From: Heliocidaris tuberculata
Lineage: Eukaryota > Echinodermata > Echinoidea > Camarodonta > Echinometridae
Direction: 5' to 3'
NCBI GenBank assembly: GCA_025618425.1
Contig: CM046844.1
Location: forward strand, 8,553,565-8,617,564
DNA: 64,000 bases
How positions within the stretch are numbered: the stretch's first letter is position 1; every line of letters starts with the position of its first letter. The translations under genes were made by a program, and so were the position numbers. Below, one piece after another: positions 23,301 to 33,868 of this stretch. The notes under the pieces were generated by a model, which worked only from the letters and a program-made list of their open reading frames with translations, was not told where the DNA came from and searched no databases.

Positions 23301-23548
23301 CTGTAAGACATAACATTTTTCCGGAAAAGTATTGTAGTATGTTTACCCAAAATTTCAATATTCATTCATATGCAACTCGTCAAAAAGATAATTTTCATCA
23401 ACCAAAAGTAAGACTTACTTCCTCACTAAATTCACTAACAGTTACCGGTATAAAAAAGTGGAATCAGTTACCAACTATTCTAAAACAATGCACGACATTA
23501 TCCTCTTTTAAGAAACTTTGCAGAAATTATTTAATTGATAATTTATAG
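20345..23548 (+). CDS. LINE ORF2: AP endonuclease and reverse transcriptase (intact)
   Basis: An ATG at 20345 opens an uninterrupted frame of 1067 codons; the frame is open three codons further up but from a GTG. Residues 1-30 are cysteine rich (CVTCGECMSC...CASC). An apurinic endonuclease domain runs from about 120 to 340: HVNCRS, the catalytic SETW, GDYNIN and SDHFPI. The reverse transcriptase runs from about 560 to 850: SSGPDGID, NYRPIAILP, FMDLSKAFDTIDH, GVPQGSVLGP and the catalytic FADD at about 792-795. A thumb-like C-terminal region with FLGV follows. The protein nicks DNA and copies its own RNA at the nick (target-primed reverse transcription). No nonsense codon or frameshift is seen, so the copy is young. 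Confidence 0.9.
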   Translation: MYNVCVTCGECMSCSSPTRNTLCASCINMFPFNHYVHDDDYKLNMYAYFHLNKNVDFVQFNNMKINPFLICEDDVKVCDENLYLNIVSEYPLEIQPRKCSYTFCEEFHDNYKNCENSFSLLHVNCRSLSHNFDAFCSMLASINHKFTAIGVSETWFHSGTKTEMYNLNGYNLVNTNRKNKIGGGVAIYIDEKYDFTVRSDLSSNMPEYDILFIELTCKNHKPIVIGCVYRVPNTNIETFLDELNKCLDIVNKNNTEVYILGDYNINLLNPNSHAKTNLFLENMFSHNLYPLIIKPTRISKTCATLIDNIFCNSLDNAIDCGLFIADVSDHFPIFCVKKQKKIIVESQPRLQKRLINDENILKFNRKLCEVDWSCVYTSDNANNCYDIFMSIFHSIYVECFPEMKSRSQNKCNFQKPWLTIGLMKSIKKKNRMYKKFLKNHCDKYKNKYIKYKNKLTSLLRTAKSEYYYLVFNKIKGDTKRIWNNINDILGSKRSKKLPSVMYCDNVKLNSLKDITENFNSYFLNIGKKIAENIPPVNISYDSFLTQNGSPNSLFLKPTSTHEILKIVSSLNVSKSSGPDGIDPKVIKKSIFCFVEPLCYIFNTSICTGVVPNNLKLAQVVPVYKKGNSNDLTNYRPIAILPLFSKILEKIIHERLYSFLQVNNVLTDAQFGFRKKFSTALAVSNLCTHIQNEIEKDKFCIGLFMDLSKAFDTIDHHILLRKLYFYGVRGVALNWFENYLSERNQYVMVNGVKSSIQHSLCGVPQGSVLGPLLFLIYVNDIIKSSSLFKFSLFADDTCAVMSNSNIKTLISSVNREIPKVSSWFKVNKLSMNTTKTNYVIFRSRNKRVPNDLSHIVIDNLVISKLKSIKFLGVTINESLDWSIHISEISKTLSKYVGILYKLKFILPSNVLYILYNSLVLPHLNYCNYIWGNTYKSHLNELCILQKRSLRIITKSQMQCASKPLFKKKQILPVHELITFNTLIFMYSVRHNIFPEKYCSMFTQNFNIHSYATRQKDNFHQPKVRLTSSLNSLTVTGIKKWNQLPTILKQCTTLSSFKKLCRNYLIDNL

Positions 23549-23559
23549 AAATCTCAGGG

Positions 23560-23560
23560 G

Positions 23561-23606
<46 letters not shown>
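23560..23606 (+). repeat. (GT)n microsatellite in LINE 3'UTR
   Basis: About 22 GT units starting a few bases after the ORF2 stop. Confidence 0.9.
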
Positions 23607-23610
<4 letters not shown>

Positions 23611-23842
23611 AATACTTCTATCTTTGCTTGTCTGTGTATGTAGTGAATGTGTTGTTTTATTTATTGGATTTTAAGAAATTATGTTTATTTTCATTACAAT
23701 TTTGAGGGCCATGCTTTATAAGCATCTTGCTTTTTGTGGTCCTAACCATATTTTGCTCTATTGTAGATTTTGAACTATTGATATGTATATTTCTTTTGTA
23801 AATATGTTTGCTTTTATGGTTGAATAAAATTGAATCGAACCT

Positions 23843-24610
23843 CAGAGGGCCAGGGGCCGGGGTATCTGAATTCATGTTCCCCGAGAATAGAAGTTCCAGT
23901 TCCCTCCCTTCTGATAATGCTGGTTCCTCCCTTTCATCATGTTCATTGAAATTCCCATTGCCCAATGGCTCGCCACCTTAGAAGAATCTTGTGGGTTTGA
24001 GATAAGGAACAATCAAATGTATGCCTACACAAATCATTTTGAAAATTCTTGTGTTCAGTTGGGGTATGAACTTTTACAATAATTTCATGGAAATTTCTCA
24101 TCAAGTCTTTATGAGCTACCATTATTATAATTGATGTAGTATCCTTTCATTTATTACTGGAGCGCCAAACAGAACTGCCAGTGACATCCTATTATAACTA
24201 AAGGCCGGCAATATATTGTTCGCAAGATATGACATGTATTGTGTAGGTAGATATGATGAATTAAATTTCTCTTCAAGTTAACCTCGCTTAAAATAATGAG
24301 AGTAAGAGAAAAAGCATGTGTCAAAAAAAAAGTTACCCTACTTATTCATCTCTAGAGAAATCTCTGTGTCCCGAATAATATGTATACATATTTTATTTTT
24401 CATTATCTATCAATTCCTATCATGGTGTATTGTGCGTTATTTATTTTATTCATTTATTTATTTTTGATATTTAGAGCCCTGTAGACAACTCATTATCACC
24501 AATAGTGGTGGTCTACCATGAGGCCCTGATAGCAATAATAAGTAACAATAATAGTCAACAAAATCATGAAAATAAACTCATAACAAAAATAAATAAGAAC
24601 ATACATTAAA
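23843..24610. other. Gene-free stretch
   Basis: No coding signal. 24460-24610 contains 'gatatttagagccctgtagac', which may be part of another dispersed repeat, but this could not be confirmed. Confidence 0.4.
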
Positions 24611-24611
24611 A

Positions 24612-24620
<9 letters not shown>

Positions 24621-24650
<30 letters not shown>
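24621..24650. repeat. (TA)n microsatellite
   Basis: An A-run at 24608-24620 followed by (TA)n, at the inner edge of the right inverted-repeat copy. Confidence 0.9.
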
Positions 24651-24651
<1 letters not shown>

Positions 24652-25109
24652 TCACACTCATTACCTATATTGTTTGCAAATATTCATAGAAATATTATTT
24701 ACAGAAATAGATTTATAAATATACACATGCAAGTATCTTTTCACACATTGATTTATTCTTTTAAAAAATATGCAAATGTATAATAATGATGATGTTAATA
24801 ATATACTACTACTACTGCTAATAATAATAATAATAAAAATAATAATACTAACAGTAATAATAACAGACGTAACAATAACAATAATGATAATAATAATAAT
24901 CATTATAATAATAAACAACATAATTAATATTATTATAATTATATTGATTAGTACTTAACCATTGTAAGAAATTGAAATGTATATTCCGATGTAAATGTCA
25001 GCCATCATTTTGTGTTTTTATACAGTCCTGATGAAGATCATTGATCGAAAGCTTGACAAATAAAGGAGGACAATAAAAGCTACGACCGTCTCATAGTGAC
25101 ATTTCTTTC

Positions 25110-25113
<4 letters not shown>
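24652..25113 (+). repeat. Penelope-type terminal-repeat-like sequence, right copy of a 460-bp inverted repeat
   Basis: Reverse complement of 16631-17090. It contains a hammerhead core at 25025-25057 and ends at a (TA)n tract at 25114. The central trinucleotide repeat differs in length from the left copy. Confidence 0.75.
25025..25057 (+). ncRNA. Hammerhead ribozyme motif (right inverted copy)
   Basis: GTC (25025-25027) then CTGATGA (25028-25034), one bulged A, stem II GATC-ATT-GATC, GAAA (25047-25050), palindromic AGCT across 25050-25053, the presumed cleavage base T25054, and GAC (25055-25057) pairing with GTC. Stem I may extend past an internal loop by TTTTA (25016-25020) with TAAAG (25061-25065). 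Both catalytic boxes are exact. The very short palindromic stem III is a known style in Penelope-like hammerheads and implies dimer activity. Confidence 0.6.

Positions 25114-25153
<40 letters not shown>
25114..25153. repeat. (TA)n microsatellite at Penelope-type end
   Basis: Directly abuts the terminal-repeat-like sequence at 25113. Confidence 0.9.
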
Positions 25154-25157
<4 letters not shown>

Positions 25158-25255
25158 CATACAAAGTATTTGATATCCTCGTAAATAATGTTTGTTTTTT
25201 ACGAAAATGTCGTTGCACATTTCTAGCATCTTAATAAATCATCATAATGTATTGA

Positions 25256-25356
25256 AGAGAGAGAGATAGGAAGAAAGAGGGAGAGAAAGAAAGAGAGAGA
25301 GCGAGAGAGAGAAAAGAGAGAGAGAGAGAGAAAGAGAGAGGGGGGGGGGGGGGGGA
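25256..25356 (+). repeat. (GA)n tract with poly-G
   Basis: Imperfect GA run ending in a G-run at 25339-25355. Confidence 0.85.
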
Positions 25357-26295
25357 GTGAGGCCCGTAATATGCATGATTATTTTACATGCTCTACTGCT
25401 AAGTCTATTCTAAAAGTGAGGATAAAAACATGGACCTATTGGAATAACAAGATAGGGAAATGGTTTTCCTATCGTTTTGATTTGACCTTCAGCTGTCCGT
25501 GAACTGCTGCCTAGCGACATGAAAACAATCCCGGTTGCTAATCAAACATTAGCACTGTGCAACAGGTCATATTGGCCCTTATCCCTTTGTAAATTATTGC
25601 AAGAGGCATAAAGGGAATCAACTACGAAATCAGTCTGTGCAGGAAAGGTATTGTATATCGCTGTTGCTGACCGAATTTCGCCTTTTCGCTTTCAGAACCG
25701 ATTTTTTTTTTTTTTTTTTTAATTGTATATGAGCCCATATACCCGTTTTATAGTTATCGTTATTGTTATCTTTAAATTTATCGATTATGATTTTGTGACC
25801 GGTCCTTAACGATAACTATAAAAAATAACTGTAAAAGAGGTCTATCAACGGTGAAGATAACCATTTTCCGTTTTCAGAAAACAACACTATTTTGAACTGC
25901 CATTCAATAATACTGTGCATACGAGCGTTCTTGCAAAATGTTATGATCATAGTTATGTCTGGCTTACTAGTATTGTTAATAGTTCATTTCATTGTACAAA
26001 AATGTAATCATCATGTAAGTTTAATACATAATTTTCTCATAATTATGATTACACTTATTTATGTTACCTTACCTTGATAAACTGCAAATATATTGATATG
26101 AAAATGGAGGTAATAAAAGAATCTCAAAACCCTCAGAATAACTCGAACTATTAAATCAAGCTTCTGAGTAGAAAAGGTATTGAACATGCAGCCTATCCAA
26201 GGGAATCTGTGTTGGTGTTTCATTCATGGCATAAATCGGTGAGCAACATTGATATCCAATGCCTTTTCCACATAATATTCAGAAGGCCGATAATA
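25357..26295. other. Gene-free stretch
   Basis: A T-run at 25702-25720; 'gataactataaa' occurs near 25750 and, inverted, near 25810 (small imperfect palindrome). No gene. Confidence 0.4.
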
Positions 26296-26816
26296 TACTC
26301 AACCAAAAAAGTAAGCCCCCCCCCCCGACTTTTTCAGTATAACCCGATAAATATTTGATAAAATCTGTTCATGCAAAAGCAAAGTAAGTATAATTTCCTT
26401 ACCCACATTTTGATTATTTTTAATAAGTGATTATGTTTTAATAATGAAATCATGGTTTTTATTGCAGTCGGTATTAGAAAAAAGTTGCACTTTGCATTTC
26501 ACAACGCATTGCAGGGTGTACATGTGTATTCTATTAGATTATTTTGTTCATGTACAGGCGCATAACGTGTAAATCAAAATGAGTGAAACTGCATTGTAAA
26601 ATGATTTTAATGCACTTTAATGAATCTGGGTGACAAATTGGGCTTCTTTACTGAACTGAAGATTTTTTTTCTCTCTTGTACAATAAAAAACATATGTAAG
26701 AACACAATCATTAAGGAAGTTTTCATGCATTCTTTACCTTTTAAAGAACAGATTTCACCATATTTTCTCAAGTTATATTGACAAATGTTAGGGGAACTTA
26801 CTCTTTTGGTTGAGTA
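26296..26816. mobile_element. MITE with TACTCAACCAAAA termini, copy 1
   Basis: Left TACTCAACCAAAAAAGTAAG, right CTTACTCTTTTGGTTGAGTA; TA at both edges suggests a TA target. A rearranged copy starts at 29458 with the same terminus. Non-coding, 521 bp. Confidence 0.7.
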
Positions 26817-28457
26817 AATAGTTGGGTTATGGTTATCTTCATCGCTGATATAGGACCGGCCCTAAAAGGCTTACATGTTGTATTTCATTATATACCGGTG
26901 AGGGGGAGGCAGCAGCAAAGTAAAGTCCACCCAACGACTTTGTCTTAGAATGGCGGACGCGATTCGTTGACGGTATAAAAATAATCAGATTTGTATACTT
27001 TTGTCCTTTTCCTTTTGATTAATTTTATAAATACTGAGCCTCTAAAGAAACTGATCACTGTTTTTTTTTAATGGGAAACCCATTCACATCCTATCCATAA
27101 AATACAAACAAAAATGTAAACTTTCTATTTACACATCGAAAACAAAACTTGGCTCCAATCACGCACAGGGGCGTCGATCCTGGGGGGTGGGGGCGATTGC
27201 CCCCCAAAGAAAATATTGGGGGGCAAACATATCATTTTGCCCCCCCCCCCCCCATAAATCCGGAGGTGTAAAATAAAATAAGGAAAAACTGATGCAAAAC
27301 TCGGGAAATGAAACCTTCCAAACAATGAAATACAAAAAGTTTTACACGGTCAGACTTCAATTTCGCCGCGCGCTTCGCACGCAAATTCTCTAATCTTTAC
27401 TGCGTCATGTAACCGTGGAGAAGCTGCTTTTAAGAGGCGTTCCAAAAAATCATGACGCCATTAAAAAAACGTTCTGAACATACATAATTCAATTCAAAGT
27501 TTAAATTTTCATATTTATGTATTTTTTTCTCAATTTTTTCATATTTTATTAGTGTTTATTTTTTCAATTATTTTGTGTTATATCTTCTCTACTCAATTTG
27601 CTGTTAAATAAGATATATATTTTCCTGTCATTTTCTCGTTTTGCATGTGATATTTAATTCCATTTTCTGTTCATGATATCGATATGCATACTTTATTTAA
27701 GTTCAAATTACCATCATATCTTTATCAAGGCTATGATGATCAGAGGCAGCGCTCCGGGGAAGGGGGGGGGCAGGGGGGGGGGCAAAGTGCCACCCTCACT
27801 TCTTCAAGTACCCCAAAAGTGCCCCTTTTCATAGCTGATAAGTGCCTTTTTCTTCGTATAGTGCCCCTTTTTCTTTCTAATCAGTGTCCTTTTTACTTTC
27901 TGATGAGTGCCCCTTTTAACCTCAGAAATAAGTGCCCTTTTTGTTTTCTGATAAATGCGACATCGGTAGATACTGGTATATATAAAGTTTAATAATCTCC
28001 CCGCAAATCTTAAGGTCCCGTGTAGTCTCAAAGTGTTCTTACATAGGCTCAATGCCTTCTTCCCTGATCTGTAAAAATTTGAATTGGATACTGGATTTTT
28101 TTTTTTCTTTTTCTTTTTTTTTTCACCCCACCCCTTAATTAATTCTTTTTTCCCCTTCTTCTTCTTTGGAAATTTCTGCAAGAATTCTGTTAATTATTTC
28201 AAAAATCCAATTACGTGTTCCTGTTATATAAATACAAAATAATCACTTTGGACCCGATGGAAGAACAGTGATGTCCATGGACATAGCTGAACTGGGTGTC
28301 CTTCCGATTTTTATTATCTTTGTTCTTCTTTTCTTTTACCTTGTATGATATATTCATTTTGTATGTTTATGTATATTTTGCTATTTATGTTCCTATGCTC
28401 ATTTGTTTTTTATTGTGAATTTCGGAGAATAAATAAATACAAAATACAAATACAAAT

Positions 28458-28460
<3 letters not shown>
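26817..28460. other. Gene-free stretch with poly-G/poly-C repeats
   Basis: 27040-27165 is a single unit of the repeat that is tandem at 29171-29457. 27165-27260 holds G- and C-runs ('gggcgtcgatcctgggg'). 27765-27990 has 'gtgcccctttt' recurring about every 30 bp. No gene. Confidence 0.5.
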
Positions 28461-28489
<29 letters not shown>

Positions 28490-28490
28490 G
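28461..28490. repeat. (TA)n microsatellite
   Basis: Preceded by an (AAATAC)n-like run. Confidence 0.85.
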
Positions 28491-29170
28491 GGTATGTATA
28501 AAGTCCACAAAGGAGCCTTATACATAAAGCTCAAAATAATCAGAGAGGCTTCATAACAATACATTCCCCCTAGATTGATATCAGCACAATAGTGAGGCAG
28601 TGGAGCAGGGAGTAGGAGGGGCCCCATTTCCCTAAATTATACAAGAATGAGTGCAGTGCTCCTAAATTATAAAAGGAACGAGGACAATTTTTTTCAAATT
28701 TTTTTTTCCAAAGCTGACTCTCTACGCTCGCTCGCATGTACTATTATCTTCTTATCATATTAGGAAAATCGCTGTATATAATTCAATACCCGTTGCCTTC
28801 AGCGTTAGAAATAAATCTTAAAGTTTTTACTCGCTCGCTTCGCTCGCTCGCAAATGAATAATCAGGCTATTACACTCAAGTGTAAAATAGTTTTTATCTA
28901 GAACCATGTTAAGATACAAACAATAGCGTGTCGAAAATGATCCTCGGTTGTGTATTGATCAGAATGTACCGGAATACTAATGTTTCGAAGTGGTATTTTC
29001 CGCCTTGTTTCCACCCTTTGCAGGTGCTGCTTTTTGTTGGTGCCCCCCCCCCCCACTTTAAAAGACGCACCGCCGCCCCTGATAATGATTGAATTGAGTG
29101 CGAAATGATCACCGTTACGAAAGGCTGTCTTGCCCCCCCCCCCCAATCCGAAAAACGGATCGACGCCCCG

Positions 29171-29457
29171 ATCACGCAGGAAGCCATAAGAGAACTTATC
29201 ACTGTCTTATTTTAAAGGAAACTCATTTACATCCTATGCATAAAATACAAACAAAAAATGTAAACTTTATATTTACACATCGAAAACAAAAGTTGACTCC
29301 AATCACGCAGGAAGGCATAAGAGAACTTATCACTGTCTTTTTATGGGAAACTCATTTACATCCTATGAATAAAATACAAACAAAAAATGTAAACTTTCTA
29401 TTTACACATCGAAAACAAAAGTTGACTCCAATCACGCAGGAAGGCATAAGAGAAATA
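29171..29457 (+). repeat. Tandem repeat of about 130 bp
   Basis: Units begin 'atcacgcaggaagscataag' at 29171, 29302 and 29431 (periods 131 and 129). Each contains 'ctcatttacatcctatg' and 'tacacatcgaaaacaaaa'. One isolated unit is at about 27040-27165. An ORF crosses the array but only translates the repeat. Confidence 0.8.
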
Positions 29458-29790
29458 TACTCAACCAAAAAGAAGTAAGTTCCCACCCTCCCCCCTTACA
29501 CTTTCCAATTTAATGTGAGAACTTGATTGGGTATTATTTTTTGAACGATTCAATTTGTTTTCATAATGAAATTATGGATTTTGTTGCAGTCGGTACAAGA
29601 AAAAAAAATTGCACTTTGTGTACATAATACAATGTAGGGTTTAAGTGTGATTACTTTTTTCGAGGGCGTTTCATCTTTAGATCATACATTTTTCATCCAG
29701 ATTCATGCAACTGCATTAAATATCATGATTTTTCAATGCAGTTTCACTAATTTGAATTACAAGTTATGCCCCTGTATTATTACAAATTTA
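29458..29790. mobile_element. Rearranged copy of the TACTCAACCAAAA MITE
   Basis: The left part follows 26296 onward ('ttgcagtcggta..gaaaaaa..ttgcacttt'). The right part (29690-29770) matches the other copy in inverse orientation ('aatgcagtttcact'), so an internal inversion or fusion occurred. Confidence 0.55.
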
Positions 29791-31482
29791 AAAGGTATGT
29801 CCCAGTAAAAAATTACAATCGGCATTTGGGTATCGATTACGAAAGAAATCGTTGTGTAAAACTATAACTATTTCTCTACCAGTCAGTAAAGAACCCATCC
29901 AATAGGGATCCAAATAGGGATTTTTGTAAAACATGTCATGGGTCCCTTTCTTCCATCTTTTGTCACTTGGATGTTCTTGGCATCCACGTACGTGAATGGA
30001 CAGATTTTGTTCACAATAGACATGTTTACCTTGTTTGCCAACATATTTAAATTCTCTGCATAGTGCATACCATTTTAACAAAGGTAAATAATCGTGTAAA
30101 TAATATCTTCCTACAAAGATCGAGACAAGTCATTTTATTAAATAAGTTCATGATTTTGTTTGATCATTCACTTTCAATTGCCCAACATCATACTTGCCAA
30201 CCAATCCTATTTTGGAGGAATGATTCCTATAATTTGCCTTCAAACTAATGTGAGGAGCCCTAGATTCCTCTCTTTTCATGAAAACTTCTGTGTGAAAGCA
30301 TGCAATATAAACTGTATTCCTAATTTTGCCTTGCAAGGTTCCTATCTTTTTCCTATGGAAGGTTAGCAGGTATGCAACATGTTTGAAATTCTGAAAACTG
30401 CTTATCTTTTTACATTTATGATTTATTTCGTTTTGGAAGGAAAAATATCCAAATGCACTGCAAAATTACAAGAAGAAGAACAAGGGTATGTCCCCCTCCC
30501 CCCCCCCCCCCCCCCACTTTTGGGGTTCAAACCCATTACTAAAAACCTGAAAAGCACTTCCATCTTGTTCTTTTGCATGCCTTGAGTTTGAGAAATACTC
30601 AAATATAAATGTTCAACCGCCCTTGTTGACATTTGTTGCCTTGTTGAAATCATCCCAATCCTCTTCCCTCGCCATGGAGCACTGCCATGGCGCGGCGCGG
30701 CGCGCCATTCGATCGAATGAAAATTTTATTCTAGATCTCGCCTACAGCCGGCCGCCGCGCCATGCCTGACGGGGGCCTCTGCCTAGGCCTTGCGCAGCGC
30801 TATCGGGTGCAGTCCTGCGTATGCAGCATAAGCATAAGAATTGAGCGCTCAAAGAATTGCCGAGGATTTCATCAAATCCGAGGACCGTCGTAGGCAGATT
30901 TTCGAGAAGTTTGATTTATATCGAAACCTTGCTCTATCAGAGTAACAACAAGGTTATCTGAAATTTGTGATTTCGAAATTCCCTTCTACTTATGAGAGCT
31001 TGTAATATTACTGCTTGTTATAATGAGAATCCACTGCATAAGCTTTTAACAACATGATGCAATTGGCTTGATTTTTGCTACACAGTGCATTAAAAGGCCT
31101 ATTTTCGATGGCAAAACTTCAAAAAGTCCCTACCGTGGGAGGGAGGGCATCCCCCTTCCACACCTCCCTCGCTCAGTGTCCCCCCCCCCCCACTTTTCAG
31201 AAGCTGTTGACGCCCTTGCTACTAAGCTCTGATCATGAAAAGTAATGTATCACATTTCTATATTTTCTAGATTTTTTTTTATTTTTTCATTTCCAAGAAC
31301 ACAAAATAGTGTTAAATCAAACAAACCTCATCATGTCTCTTTTACGTATAAGAGTTGAAACAGTATAAGATGCTTAGAATAGTAGTTTGTTTTCCTTTTA
31401 ATACTCTACATTAATTTTCAATTTCACTACCTTGTTCTTCCTACATGCCCTATGTGGGGCCGAGTTGATATATAATTCGGGA
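29791..31482. other. Gene-free stretch with GC-rich island
   Basis: Mostly AT-rich. A C-run lies at 30497-30515. 30660-30860 is strongly GC- and CpG-rich (see next entry). No ORF of interest. Confidence 0.45.
30660..30860. other. CpG-rich island of unknown role
   Basis: CpG-dense sequence including GGCGCGGCGCGGCGCGCCAT and GCCGGCCGCCGCGCCATG, in otherwise AT-rich DNA. No clear ORF, tRNA or terminal repeats. It could be a fragment of a GC-rich mobile element or a promoter. Confidence 0.4.
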
Positions 31483-31873
31483 TTAAAGAGAAGGGTTGAG
31501 CTCTGGGAAAGGTGAAAAATAATTTGTGAGCTTTCTCGTTCCTTTTATGTCAGTTTGGAAGAACATCGTAGTAGAAATGTCCTCTGAAAGGGATTGCTCT
31601 TCAAATGCCCTCATATAGTCGAAATGTATAACAATGCTGAAGTGTTTGGGCCAAAGATTCATGCCACATGTGTGTGTAGTCCCGCATACACATTTCTATG
31701 TGTAGTACATGTGCTTTTCAGCGAGACTGGGTCAATTTCTTATCATTTTAATGATTCCAAAACCTCACAGCATCCACCAATTCCTATATAGACATGATCA
31801 ACCTTTCCCAACAGCTTTGAAACAGTTTCTTTCACAATGTAATCGCATTACCAGAACTCGACTTTATCTTTAA
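31483..31873. mobile_element. TTAA-type MITE, copy 2
   Basis: TTAAAGAGAAGGGTTGAG at the left and, reversed, TTAAAGATAAAGTCGAG at the right; same family as 2255-2613. TTAA is intact on both sides. Confidence 0.7.
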
Positions 31874-31913
31874 AGAGTAGATTGGATGGCTGTTGGGGGG
31901 GGGGGGGGGATAC

Positions 31914-32096
31914 TCGTTTTTCCGAAGGTTCGTAATTCCGAAACACAAATTTCCCGTACCAGGGGGGTCATAATTCCGAAAATGAAATAGGGTTCATAAT
32001 TCCGAACATTATTTTGATGCATTACTCCGAACCGTCGAACTAACGAACTTTCGGAAATACGAACCTTCGGAATAACAAACCTTCGGAAAAACGAAA
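31914..32096. mobile_element. Foldback repeat of TTCCGAA motifs
   Basis: Outer ends CGTTTTTCCGAAGGTT and AACCTTCGGAAAAACG are inverted. Inside, 'aattccgaa' and 'ttcggaa' recur at 15-40 bp spacing. Non-coding. Confidence 0.65.
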
Positions 32097-33285
32097 TGTA
32101 ACCGATCATTCGACTGGTTCAAACTACACCACCAGACAAAATAACTATCTGTATCATAGAACTCGGATTCAAGTTAGTAAGTTTAATATGTTTTTTTAAA
32201 TGCTTAAGATGCATAACTTTAAAATAACACACAATAATTCAAATTTAACAAGAATCGTCTTCAATGGGCCATCGATGGGCCCATGTGATTGCTATAGTGG
32301 GCTTTTCATATGACCTTGATTTCAAAATTGTTGTCTACCATAAAAAAATTAAAACCGAAAAACTGAAAAGCTCATATTTTGCACATAGATTAATTTGGGC
32401 CTTTCGTGGGCCTTTTAGGTCACAATGGGCTCTTGCACCACATTTCTTGTTAATTTTAAGGACATAATGTCTGACAGATCACAATTAGAAGCATTTTACT
32501 TATATTCAACACAATCAGTGCCTTTGTAACATTTTTGATATATGTGATGGCCTATTATTTGAAAATGGGCACCTTAAGCACTTGCATGAATTTTTGAGGC
32601 CCGGGAATCCTACATAATATTTAGTATATCAAAACTAGATATGATTAAATCAGTTACGAAGGAAAAATACCCTCAGATAGCCATATTTTGTTTTTTTCAA
32701 ATTGGCACAACGGGCCCCAGGATCCAATTTTTAGGTGGCCCCATATCCAGAATTATTCAGCATCACAAACTCTATAATAAATACCACATACCAAATTTCA
32801 TGCTTTTATGAAAAAGCGCACAATTATTTCACCAATCTGCTGGACTATACTGTCTGTAATGACCAATGTGTTGTGTAAAAACATTGGGGTTCTTTTCCCA
32901 AGATTTATAAAGAAAGATAATCGCATGAAATAAGTAGAATACGAAGAGAGAGAGACAGGGGGGGGGGGGTAGATGTGGAGAGAGGGAAAGAATGAGAGAG
33001 AGGGGAGGTTTAAAGAATTACAATTGATAAAGAGAAAACATAGATAAGAGACATGTGCAGAAAGATAGAGAACATGAGATGAGATGAAAGATATAGAGAT
33101 AGATAGGAGAGAGATAGAAGGAGAAAGATTAACATATTAAAGTCTATAGAGCAGACAGTTGTTGAGGAAAGATATATATAGAGAGAGAGAGACAGAGAGA
33201 GGCGAGATTTCGAGAAATGGTGAATTTTACTTAAATTTTTTTCAAGAAGTAGTATCTTCCGTCAAATTGCAGGATCTTAGAACAC
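32097..33285. other. Gene-free stretch with GA-rich tract
   Basis: Loose repeats of 'tgggcc' at 32260-32440. 32940-33210 is purine rich with (GA)n and GATA-like runs. No gene. Confidence 0.45.
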
Positions 33286-33868
33286 TTAAAGGGAAATTCA
33301 CCCTTTATAGCAAGTTGCTTTGAAAGAAAGAGGAAAAATCAGAGAAGCAGATTCGTGAAAGTTTGAACGAAATCGGACAAGCAATAAGAAAGTTATAAAT
33401 TTTTGAAAGTTGTAATCACTATGCATATGGGAATTTCAAATTGGCCGAATAGGTAATGTCACTGTGATGTAGCTGTGGACAACTCCCCCATTCGCTCTAA
33501 CACACAAAATGACTAAAATGTCACTTTTTTTCAAAATGCATTACTCAGTAGGATATTTTCATTCATGAGGACCTATAAAAATATGCTATCTCCAATATAT
33601 TTTGAGTACTGCCCCGAGGGTAAAAGCGCCTCGAAGAAAACCGAAAATTAATGATATTTTTGTGTACGACAAATGGGAGAGAAAAATGTCACAAGTGACT
33701 CACCAAATTGCCAATTTGAGATTCACATAGAAGTAGTGATCTCATTTTTCAAACATCCATAACTTTCTTAGTCCTTGTCCAATTTCTTTCAAACTTTCGC
33801 CATCCTGTTTTTCTAATTTTTCTGTTTCACACAAATCATCTTATTATCAAGGTTGGATTGCCCTTTAA
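33286..33868. mobile_element. TTAA-type MITE, TTAAAGGGAAAT family, copy 1
   Basis: Left TTAAAGGGAAATTCACCCTT, right GGTTGGATTGCCCTTTAA; TTAA on both sides. The interior shares 'atcagagaagcagat', 'caagcaataagaaag' and 'ttggc' motifs with 55650-56244. It includes 'tttcaaattggc' on one side and its inverse on the other. Confidence 0.75.

Larger units (their letters stand above)
19800..23842 (+). mobile_element. Non-LTR retrotransposon (jockey/CR1 group) with intact ORF2
   Basis: 5'-truncated element: the C-terminal piece of ORF1 (19800-20141), a 200-bp spacer, a complete ORF2 (20345-23548), and a 3'UTR with a (GT)n tract (23560-23605) ending in TTGAATAAAATTGAATCGA near 23842. A short AT-rich repeat end instead of poly(A) suits the CR1/L2/jockey group. 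No target duplication was identified by eye. Confidence 0.85.
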
